Origin: Zobellia russellii | GTDB lineage: Bacteria; Bacteroidota; Bacteroidia; Flavobacteriales; Flavobacteriaceae | NCBI RefSeq assembly: GCF_018728565.1 | Contig: NZ_JACSOI010000006.1 | Span: 186,001-250,000 of the forward strand | DNA: 64,000 nucleotides | Reading direction: 5' to 3' | Part shown: positions 57,359 to 64,000 of the stretch, piece after piece | Layout of the letters: each line of letters opens with the position of its first letter | Numbering within the stretch: position 1 is the stretch's first letter | Made by a program: the position numbers and the translations under genes | The notes under the pieces: generated by a model | Databases searched by the model: none | The model's input: the letters and a program-made list of their open reading frames with translations, nothing else | Told to the model about the DNA's origin: nothing

Positions 57359-57904
57359 ATGACTTCTATTTTTTGGGATGAAACCCTAAGCGAAATAAAA
57401 AAGGGAATTGTAGAAAGAGGACATCCTTTTCGGTTTTTTACATTAGCCACCATGGGCAAATCTGGGACTCCAAGTCAACGTACAGTAGTCTTTAGACATT
57501 TTAATGACAACCTAAGCCTTGTATTCTATACGGACAAGCGTTCCCAAAAAGTTAAGGATATTGAGAATAAAGCAGATGTAAGTTTATTATTCTATCATCC
57601 TGAAAATCTTTTGCAGATTGTCATAAAAGGAAAAGCATCAAAAATTACTAAACCTGAAATACTAAAAGAATACTGGAGTGCTGTTCCGGACAGCAATAAA
57701 AAAGACTACACTACCCATGTGGCCCCCGGGAGTATTATAAAAGCACCGGATACCATTACATATTTAGATGACCGCAACCATTTTTGCGCTATTGAAATAG
57801 TACCTGACACTATTGAGTACCTAAAATTAAAGCGACCCAACCATATTAGGGTGCTTTTTTCCAGAACCGATGCATCTTGGGAAGGGGAGTTTTTAACCCC
57901 TTAA
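57359..57904 (+). CDS. Pyridoxamine 5'-phosphate oxidase-family FMN-binding protein
   Basis: A 181-residue split-barrel flavin-binding protein of the PNPOx superfamily (Alr4036-like). Diagnostic features are the N-terminal RGHPFRFFTLATM, QRTVVFRHF (FMN contact) and RSQKVKDIENKADVSLLFYH. The C-terminal PNPOx dimerisation domain is absent or much reduced, so classic pyridoxine oxidase activity (PdxH) is less likely, and the substrate is uncertain. It converges on bshC 13 bp away. Confidence 0.85.
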   Translation: MTSIFWDETLSEIKKGIVERGHPFRFFTLATMGKSGTPSQRTVVFRHFNDNLSLVFYTDKRSQKVKDIENKADVSLLFYHPENLLQIVIKGKASKITKPEILKEYWSAVPDSNKKDYTTHVAPGSIIKAPDTITYLDDRNHFCAIEIVPDTIEYLKLKRPNHIRVLFSRTDASWEGEFLTP

Positions 57905-57917
57905 CTTGTACTGCCAA

Positions 57918-59519
57918 CTATACCTTTACTACTGTGAACTCTTGTTGAAGTGGCTTTAAGGTATCCAAAAGCATAGGCACTAGACTTTCTCCTAACTCCA
58001 AATAAAGCTCGGAGAAATTTACGTTCCGCTCCTGTAAAGACTTATTCGGAAAAAGTTCGTTCTGAATTTCCGTCATGCGAAGCACGTGGTCTTTAAGTTT
58101 TCGTTTTTGAGCCTGCAGCAACCTTTTTTCAAGATGGTCCAAACCTTTCTTTTGCTTTACTTCTTGGGCCTTTACGGCTCCCAAGAAAGAAGCATCGGTC
58201 TGTTCTGCTAAATCATACAAAGCTTTAAATTGCTCCTCTAACAGTTGTTTTTGAGGGGCAAAGTCAATATCAATATTAGATATTTCCCTGATTTTTTTAT
58301 TAATGAAGCTACTTTGTTTTAAAAACAGGTCTTTTACGGCAAGGTTCATTTTAGCCAACTTTTCCGCTTGCTTTTCAGTTATCACCAATGCCGAATTTCT
58401 CAGCAACAAAATAGGAAAAGGTACTTGCATGGCCTCGAACATGGCTTTCAGCTCCAACCAATAAGCTATTTCCCCTCCTCCACCTATATAACATAGATTA
58501 GGCAGGATTACCTCTTGGTATAATGGTCTTGCGATTACGTTGGGAGAGAACCGTTCCGGGTAAGCTTTTAATTCTTTTTTCAGTTCTTCTTTCGTAAAAC
58601 GAATTTCAGTATCGTTTATAAAATATTCCCCGTTTTGCTCCACAATCCTTTCTCTGAGCCCCTCCTTTAGGTAAAAATAATTGATTTCACGAGGGTTTAC
58701 CTGAATGGTATACTTCTGCTCCAAAGCTTCAAATTCCGCTATGGTTTCGGAAACCTTCCGGTGTGCCAATTGGTCAAAAATATCCTTCTCGGCATAAGGC
58801 ACTAAAAGACTTTTTAAGCTCTTATCATCACCATCTACAATGACCAAACCTTCATTTCCAAAAAGTGCATTGGCTAAATAACGTGTTGCATTGGTTAAAT
58901 TATCGTGCTGTAAATAAGCTTTCTTAAAAAGCTCTTTTAACGCAATGGCATTGGTACTATTCCCTATTTGATTTGAAAACGCTTCAAAAATTTCATCCAG
59001 ACCTTCCGTATCCAAGTGACCTACGGCCCCAGATGCCGTTCTATTCCATTTTAACTTTTTTCCTTGAAAGTTAAAGTAGTTGATTTCCTCAAAATCATGG
59101 TCTTCCGTAGCCATCCAATACACAGGTACAAAATTGTATTTTGGATATGCTTTTTTAAGCTCCTTTGTAAGATTTATGGTAGATACTATCTTATAGAGGA
59201 AATATAACGGTCCCGTAAAAAGGTTTAGTTGGTGCCCGGTAACTATAGTAAAAGTAATGGGTTCCTTTAGTTTTTTTAGGTGTGTCTGGGTTTCTTCCGT
59301 TACATCAAACCCCTGGTATTGCTTTTGTAATGCTTCATAGAGCACTTCTCTATGGGCTTCGGGAAAACTTGTGGCCTTTTCAGCTATTTGACCTTTAAAA
59401 TTCTCTAGGTTGGGAAACCGGTTGTAAAAGTTGCGCACCTGCGGTTCTTGGGCAAGATAATCACATATAAATTCCGAAAAATAGCCGGTCCGGTAAAAGG
59501 GTAAACAGTCAATATCCAT
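57918..59519 (-). CDS. bshC: Bacillithiol biosynthesis cysteine-adding enzyme BshC
   Basis: BshC couples cysteine to glucosaminyl-malate in the last step of bacillithiol synthesis. The 533 residues include the family motifs TIVTGHQLNLFTGPLYFLYK (about 93-112) and VPVYWMATEDHDFEEIN (about 131-147), in a Rossmann-like core, followed by a long C-terminal coiled coil (about 395-480). The length is typical. bshA and bshB are not in the window. Presence of this gene suggests bacillithiol is the low-molecular-weight thiol, relevant to the DinB and OsmC proteins nearby. Confidence 0.95.
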   Translation of the reverse strand: MDIDCLPFYRTGYFSEFICDYLAQEPQVRNFYNRFPNLENFKGQIAEKATSFPEAHREVLYEALQKQYQGFDVTEETQTHLKKLKEPITFTIVTGHQLNLFTGPLYFLYKIVSTINLTKELKKAYPKYNFVPVYWMATEDHDFEEINYFNFQGKKLKWNRTASGAVGHLDTEGLDEIFEAFSNQIGNSTNAIALKELFKKAYLQHDNLTNATRYLANALFGNEGLVIVDGDDKSLKSLLVPYAEKDIFDQLAHRKVSETIAEFEALEQKYTIQVNPREINYFYLKEGLRERIVEQNGEYFINDTEIRFTKEELKKELKAYPERFSPNVIARPLYQEVILPNLCYIGGGGEIAYWLELKAMFEAMQVPFPILLLRNSALVITEKQAEKLAKMNLAVKDLFLKQSSFINKKIREISNIDIDFAPQKQLLEEQFKALYDLAEQTDASFLGAVKAQEVKQKKGLDHLEKRLLQAQKRKLKDHVLRMTEIQNELFPNKSLQERNVNFSELYLELGESLVPMLLDTLKPLQQEFTVVKV

Positions 59520-59635
59520 AAGGGTGTAAATATAAAACTCTTCGCTAATGCGACTTCCTAAAAATACGTTAATTACTTCAACCTAATTTTCATACCACTA
59601 ATGGAGAAACCGCATCTTTATTTAACCATAATCGT

Positions 59636-59643
59636 TAGCTTTG
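59636..59643 (+). promoter_or_regulatory. -7-like box upstream of the M14 carboxypeptidase gene
   Basis: TAGCTTTG matches TAnnTTTG and ends 27 bp before the ATG at 59671. There is no TTG at -33 distance. Confidence 0.35.
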
Positions 59644-59670
59644 GTAGTATTCTCTGGAAACACCTTACAA

Positions 59671-62130
59671 ATGAAAATTCTCTTATCTGTTTTTGCCTTT
59701 TGTATTTGCCTTACACTCTCGTCCCAAGAAATAAAATCGCCCTCTGATTTTTTAGGTTATGAACTGGGCTCACAGTTTACCAGACACCATCGTGTAATGG
59801 ACTATTACGAGTATCTGGCCCAAACTGACCCGGCCAGAGTGAAATTAGAGAATTATGGCGAAACCAATGAGGGAAGACCTTTGTTACTTGCATACATATC
59901 CGCTCCGGAGAACATAAAAAATATTGAAAACATCCGCCAAGAACACTTAAAAAACACAGATGGTGAAGGGAACCCCACAAAAGCCATTGTATGGATGAGT
60001 TATAATGTACACGGCAATGAGAGTGTAAGTACTGAAGCCTCTATGAAAACAGTCTATGAACTTCTGACTAAGAAAACGGAATACCTAAAGAATACTATAG
60101 TTATCATAGATCCTTGTATGAATCCGGATGGTAGGGAACGTTATGTAAATTGGTACTATCAATATAAAAACGCACCTAATACCATAGACCCTAATAGTAA
60201 GGAGCATCACGAACCTTGGCTAAACGGTAGACCCAACCATTATATGTTTGATTTAAATAGGGATTGGGCATGGCTTACACAGACTGAAAGCCAACAGCGC
60301 ATTAAAGCTTACAATAAATGGCTGCCCCATGTACATGTAGATTTTCATGAACAGGGTGTAGACAACCCTTATTATTTTGCCCCTGCCGCAGAACCGTTTC
60401 ATGAGGTTATTACGGATTTTCAGAGAGAATTCCAGACCACCATGGGGAAGAACCATGCTAAATATTTTGATGCCAACGGGTGGTTTTATTTTACAAAAGA
60501 AATTTTTGACCTCCTTTATCCTAGTTACGGAGATACCTACCCTACGTATAGTGGAAGTATTGGCATGACCTACGAACAAGGTGGTAGCGGAAGCGCCGGA
60601 TTAGGGGTCATAACAGGTTCAGGTGACACCCTTACCTTAAAGGACAGAATCCTACATCATCACACCACCGGATTATCTACGTTAGAGATTGCCTCTAAAA
60701 ACGTATCAAGATTAAACGAGGAATTCAAAAAATTCTATCGCCCTAAAGACTATAAATACAAGAGTTATGTTCTTAACGGCAATACGGATAAGCTGAAAGC
60801 TCTTACCCATTTATTGGAGCAACACGAAATAAATTATGGTTGGGCCACGGATAAAATCGCCAAAGGCTACAATTACAGTACAGGTAAAGTAAGTAGTATA
60901 AAAACCAATACAAACACCTTAGTTATTGGCACCGAACAAAAAAAGGCTACACTTGTAAAAGTACTTTTTGAACCCAACACCAAACTTACGGACTCCCTTA
61001 CTTACGATATTACCGCTTGGTCTTTGCCCTATGCATACGGACTTGATGCCGTAGCTTCGGAAACCAGAGTAAACGCAGATACCCGTGAACCGAAATTATC
61101 GGCGCCGGAAAAAGCTAAAATCACCAAGGAAGCTTACGCATTTATAGTAGAATGGAACAGCTTTAGCGACGCCCAATTTTTAGCTGAGCTTCTGAATAGC
61201 GGCATTAAAGCCAGGCATGCTAAGAATCCTTTTTCAATGGAGGGCACCGAATACAACCGTGGTACACTTTTAATTACCAAAGCCGATAATAAAAACAATC
61301 CTGATTTTTTAAAGTCTCTTTCCGCCATTGCCAACAACCATAATAAGACCCTAAAAGCCTCCACAACAGGGTTTGTTGAGGATGGTAAAGACTTTGGCTC
61401 CAATTCCGTACAAATCATAAAGCGGCCTAAAGTAGCCATCCTCTCGGGAGAACCTACTTACACTCTAAATTTTGGCGAAATCTGGCATTTTTTTGAACAA
61501 CAGTTAAAATACCCTGTTACCATATTGGATACGGATTACTTTAAAAATGTAAACCTTTCACAATACGATATTCTCATCCTTCCGGACGGAAGTCATTACA
61601 GTAGCTTCCTTACCGAAAACAGAATGAGCCAGTTAAAAGATTGGATAAGCGATGGAGGAAAGTTGTTAGCTTTAGGTGGAGCCTTAAAGGCCCTGGCCAA
61701 GGAAGATAAATTTCAACTGAAACCAAAGGAAACCGAAGAAGACACCAGCTCTGCCATCCCCGTTTACGACCATAATCAGCGAGAACAGATTAGAAAAGAA
61801 ATTACAGGAGCTATATTCAAGACCAAAGTAGACCAAACCCACCCTTTGGCCTATGGTTATAATCACACTTACTTTAGCCTAAAATTAGGTGGGGCCGCTT
61901 ATAAGTACCTGGAGAAGGGCACAGTAGTTTATCTGCAGGAAGAAGACACCAAACCTGCTGCTGGTTTTGCAGGAAGTGATGCCCAAAAGAAAATTGGGGA
62001 AAGCTTGGTGTTTGGGGTAGAATCCCACGGTAAGGGAAAATTAATCTATTTTGTTGACAATCCTCTATTTCGTGGGTTTTGGGAAAACGGAAAACTATTT
62101 TTTGCCAATGCACTTTTTATGGTAGACTAA
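59671..62130 (+). CDS. M14 family zinc carboxypeptidase, secreted
   Basis: An 819-residue exported peptidase, starting at ATG 59671 with a signal peptide (MKILLSVFAFCICLTLSSQ). The M14 domain (about 40-370) has the zinc-site pair His114/Glu117 (HGNES), a second His in HVHVDFHEQG (near 222-226) and a catalytic Glu in TYEQGG (Glu302). The C-terminal half (about 500-790) has a class I glutamine-amidotransferase/DJ-1-like fold (VAILSGEP, LILPDGSHYS, GGKLLALGG), common in secreted Bacteroidota M14 enzymes. It probably trims peptides or peptidoglycan outside the cell. Confidence 0.92.
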   Translation: MKILLSVFAFCICLTLSSQEIKSPSDFLGYELGSQFTRHHRVMDYYEYLAQTDPARVKLENYGETNEGRPLLLAYISAPENIKNIENIRQEHLKNTDGEGNPTKAIVWMSYNVHGNESVSTEASMKTVYELLTKKTEYLKNTIVIIDPCMNPDGRERYVNWYYQYKNAPNTIDPNSKEHHEPWLNGRPNHYMFDLNRDWAWLTQTESQQRIKAYNKWLPHVHVDFHEQGVDNPYYFAPAAEPFHEVITDFQREFQTTMGKNHAKYFDANGWFYFTKEIFDLLYPSYGDTYPTYSGSIGMTYEQGGSGSAGLGVITGSGDTLTLKDRILHHHTTGLSTLEIASKNVSRLNEEFKKFYRPKDYKYKSYVLNGNTDKLKALTHLLEQHEINYGWATDKIAKGYNYSTGKVSSIKTNTNTLVIGTEQKKATLVKVLFEPNTKLTDSLTYDITAWSLPYAYGLDAVASETRVNADTREPKLSAPEKAKITKEAYAFIVEWNSFSDAQFLAELLNSGIKARHAKNPFSMEGTEYNRGTLLITKADNKNNPDFLKSLSAIANNHNKTLKASTTGFVEDGKDFGSNSVQIIKRPKVAILSGEPTYTLNFGEIWHFFEQQLKYPVTILDTDYFKNVNLSQYDILILPDGSHYSSFLTENRMSQLKDWISDGGKLLALGGALKALAKEDKFQLKPKETEEDTSSAIPVYDHNQREQIRKEITGAIFKTKVDQTHPLAYGYNHTYFSLKLGGAAYKYLEKGTVVYLQEEDTKPAAGFAGSDAQKKIGESLVFGVESHGKGKLIYFVDNPLFRGFWENGKLFFANALFMVD

Positions 62131-62215
62131 ATTTCAAAACTTCTTTTCGCTAAAATATAACGACTTTACACTTCCTTTTTCAATTACAAAACGCCGCGCA
62201 CCTTTGACAAACTCC

Positions 62216-62223
62216 TATATTTG
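62216..62223 (+). promoter_or_regulatory. -7-like box upstream of the MBL-fold gene
   Basis: TATATTTG is an exact match to TAnnTTTG and ends 23 bp before the ATG at 62247. The nearest TTG is only nine bases upstream, too close to be a -33 element. Confidence 0.4.
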
Positions 62224-62246
62224 TTTATCTAAGGGAGAGCAGTCAA

Positions 62247-63284
62247 ATGAAAAATTTTAAAAAGCAGTTCGGAGGTAAATTAACGAATGACTTAACCGAA
62301 CGTTACGGCCAATCGGAAAATTGGAAAGATGGTAAGTTTCTTAATCTTGAAGAAACCAGTATGTCCATTAACTTTTGGGATATTCCAAAACTTTTGTACA
62401 AACAATTTACGGATACGGAGAAAAGAGAACCTGCCGCTCCATTGCCTGTTGCTTCGTTTCATAAAGAATCTTTTCTGTTGGATGACGCACCATTTAAATA
62501 CATATGGTACGGACACTCCGTAGTATTAATGAGAATGAATGCCAAGACCATTCTAATAGACCCCATGTTAGGGCCCAATGCGTCTCCCATAGCACCGTTC
62601 AAAACCAAACGCTTTTCTGAAAACACACTGGGCTTGATCGATGATTTTCCAGAAATAGACTTGATGGTACTGAGCCATGACCATTATGACCATTTAGACT
62701 ATGACAGTATCTTAAAACTAAAAAACAAAACCAAAAAGTACTATGTAGCCTTGGGAGTAAAACGGCATCTGGTCACTTGGGGCATTGACCCGAAGTTGAT
62801 AACGGAATTCGATTGGTGGGACAATACTACATTCCATGATATAAAAGTAACATTTACTCCAAGCAGACATTTTTCGGGCAGGGGATTAACGGATAGGTCC
62901 AGATCGCTCTGGGGAGGATGGACGTTTACATCTAAGAATCAAAACATCTGGTTTAGCGGAGATAGTGGCTATGGTTCCCATTTTAAAGAGATAGGTGAGA
63001 AACTTGGTCCGTTTGATTTTGGTTTTATGGAAAATGGTCAGTACAACCAAAAATGGCATCAGATACATATGTTCCCGGAAGAAAGCATACAAGCGGCGCT
63101 AGATGCCAAAGTTAAAAAAGTAATGCCGGTACACTGGGCCGGATTTGCCTTGGCCCAACATGATTGGAAAGAACCCGCAGATAGATTTAAACAGGCCGCC
63201 AAGGAACAAAAACTTGAGGTAACTTTTCCAAAGTTAGGCGCGTTATACGCCCTTGATAATTGTACTGAAGAAAAATGGTGGTAA
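62247..63284 (+). CDS. MBL-fold metallo-hydrolase (UlaG/NAPE-PLD-like)
   Basis: A 345-residue metallo-beta-lactamase-fold hydrolase. The zinc motif HDHYDH lies at 144-149, followed by HFSGRGLTDRSRSLWGGW, which marks the UlaG/NAPE-phospholipase D-like branch, then FSGDSGYGSHF and the late HWAGF. Members cleave cyclic phosphodiesters, lactones or N-acylphosphatidylethanolamine, and the substrate here is unknown. No signal peptide is seen, so it is cytoplasmic. It is monocistronic. Confidence 0.92.
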   Translation: MKNFKKQFGGKLTNDLTERYGQSENWKDGKFLNLEETSMSINFWDIPKLLYKQFTDTEKREPAAPLPVASFHKESFLLDDAPFKYIWYGHSVVLMRMNAKTILIDPMLGPNASPIAPFKTKRFSENTLGLIDDFPEIDLMVLSHDHYDHLDYDSILKLKNKTKKYYVALGVKRHLVTWGIDPKLITEFDWWDNTTFHDIKVTFTPSRHFSGRGLTDRSRSLWGGWTFTSKNQNIWFSGDSGYGSHFKEIGEKLGPFDFGFMENGQYNQKWHQIHMFPEESIQAALDAKVKKVMPVHWAGFALAQHDWKEPADRFKQAAKEQKLEVTFPKLGALYALDNCTEEKWW

Positions 63285-63327
63285 GTTTTTTAGGGAATTT
63301 AAAAAGTCCGCTACAAAAGACCGATTA

Positions 63328-63933
63328 TTAAAGTATGGAGTAGTATCCGTAAAAACAAACCCCCAGACCTATAAAACCTACACCAATCATAAAACCGGTA
63401 AAAACCTCTTGCAATCTACGGTTTTCATTAATAATCAGTCCTAACACCCCAAATAAGATACTTATTTGAAGAAACAAAATTCCTATGTCTATCTGGGCCA
63501 CTAAACCGCGGTTTGTAAGGCCTATTTCCTCCCATGCCCGCAGACCTACAATTTTACCCATTTCACCATCCAAATCTTGAGACCAGGCTTCTCTAGGTAT
63601 ATTATCCGAGCCTAAAAGAATCTCGGTCTTTTCTTCTTCGTATTTTCGGATAAGGTCATCTGTAAGTTCTATTCTAAAATCTAACTGTTCCAGTTTATCA
63701 TCTGCAACAAGTCCCGTGCCACGCAATGACTCCAAATAATCGCGTTGGTTCTCTTTTAGTATCTGTTTGATACTTTTGGCATTGTACCAACTGGAATAAC
63801 TCACGTGCTTATAATTGGCCCTGGCTATCTTCTCCTCCAACTTACTGTTAACTACTTTCATAACAGCTAATAAGGCCACTAGTATTATAATTATTACACC
63901 TCCCCTATTCTCTATTTTACTATTTTTAGACAT
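63328..63933 (-). CDS. Hypothetical membrane protein with coiled coil (DUF4337-like)
   Basis: A 201-residue protein with an N-terminal transmembrane helix (about 14-28, GVIIIILVALLAVMKVV), a charged helical segment (about 55-110, with YLESLRGTGLVADDKLEQ and RKYEEEKTEIL) and two C-terminal helices (about 150-170 and 177-198). This layout resembles DUF4337 proteins, but I am not certain. No operon partner is visible, and the gene ends 43 bp from the convergent MBL-fold gene. Confidence 0.75.
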   Translation of the reverse strand: MSKNSKIENRGGVIIIILVALLAVMKVVNSKLEEKIARANYKHVSYSSWYNAKSIKQILKENQRDYLESLRGTGLVADDKLEQLDFRIELTDDLIRKYEEEKTEILLGSDNIPREAWSQDLDGEMGKIVGLRAWEEIGLTNRGLVAQIDIGILFLQISILFGVLGLIINENRRLQEVFTGFMIGVGFIGLGVCFYGYYSIL

Positions 63934-64000
63934 TGTTTTGTATTAAAACTGATTTGGTTTTGGTCAAGACCAGATCTAAAAAGGACTAATCTTATTTATT

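Overview
The window reads as ordinary chromosome of a marine-type member of the Flavobacteriaceae (Bacteroidota). Several things point there: AT-rich DNA, candidate promoters of the Bacteroidota type (TTG then TAnnTTTG), many lipoproteins with Bacteroidota-style lipoboxes, a TonB-dependent receptor paired with a DUF4249 lipoprotein, a LytTR/TPR-kinase pair, BshC for bacillithiol, and a MoxR/DUF58/DUF4129/DUF4350 operon. The species cannot be fixed from sequence alone. No rRNA, tRNA, CRISPR array, IS element or prophage was seen.

Layout. 1-5.1 kb (minus): M48 lipoprotein protease (cut by the window edge), GH31 alpha-glucosidase and glycogen branching enzyme GlgB. 5.3-9.1 kb (plus): collagen-motif lipoprotein, MsrB, DUF1572, LpdA and a DUF3817 protein. 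9.1-10.9 kb (minus): two small outer-membrane barrels around aroQ. 11.1-14.4 kb: xerD, a frameshifted small barrel gene and a GH13 alpha-glucosidase, converging on ndh (NDH-2). 16.1-17.2 kb: a sigma factor with a membrane partner. 17.2-20.8 kb: acyltransferase, Nudix, cyclophilin lipoprotein, TRIC-like channel and RDD protein. 20.9-27.0 kb: a six-gene operon, SpoIIM - membrane protein - DUF4129 - DUF4350 - MoxR - DUF58. RDD is divergent from it across 32 bp that hold a palindrome.

27.3-33.3 kb: an orphan protein, DUF3500, DinB, DUF2007 and a large HEAT/cytochrome c lipoprotein. 33.3-41.3 kb: nitronate monooxygenase, mnmA, a triple-fasciclin lipoprotein, yidC, pyrG and DUF3820. 41.4-45.1 kb: a Tat-exported TIM-barrel protein and a LytTR regulator with its TPR histidine kinase. 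45.4-48.4 kb is the most accessory-looking part: small lipoproteins with acidic tandem-repeat linkers, two adjacent paralogues of a domain I cannot name, and a small barrel. 48.5-53.2 kb (minus): DUF922 protein, OsmC, LysM/periplasmic-binding fusion and guaA. 53.8-63.9 kb: TonB receptor and DUF4249, a flavin oxidase-like protein, bshC, an M14 carboxypeptidase, an MBL-fold hydrolase and a two-TM coiled-coil protein.

Most genes are housekeeping or cell-envelope functions. The parts most worth a second look are the 45.4-48.4 kb lipoprotein cluster, the MoxR operon, the candidate leaderless promoters of aroQ and guaA, and the frameshifted gene at 12.0-12.5 kb.
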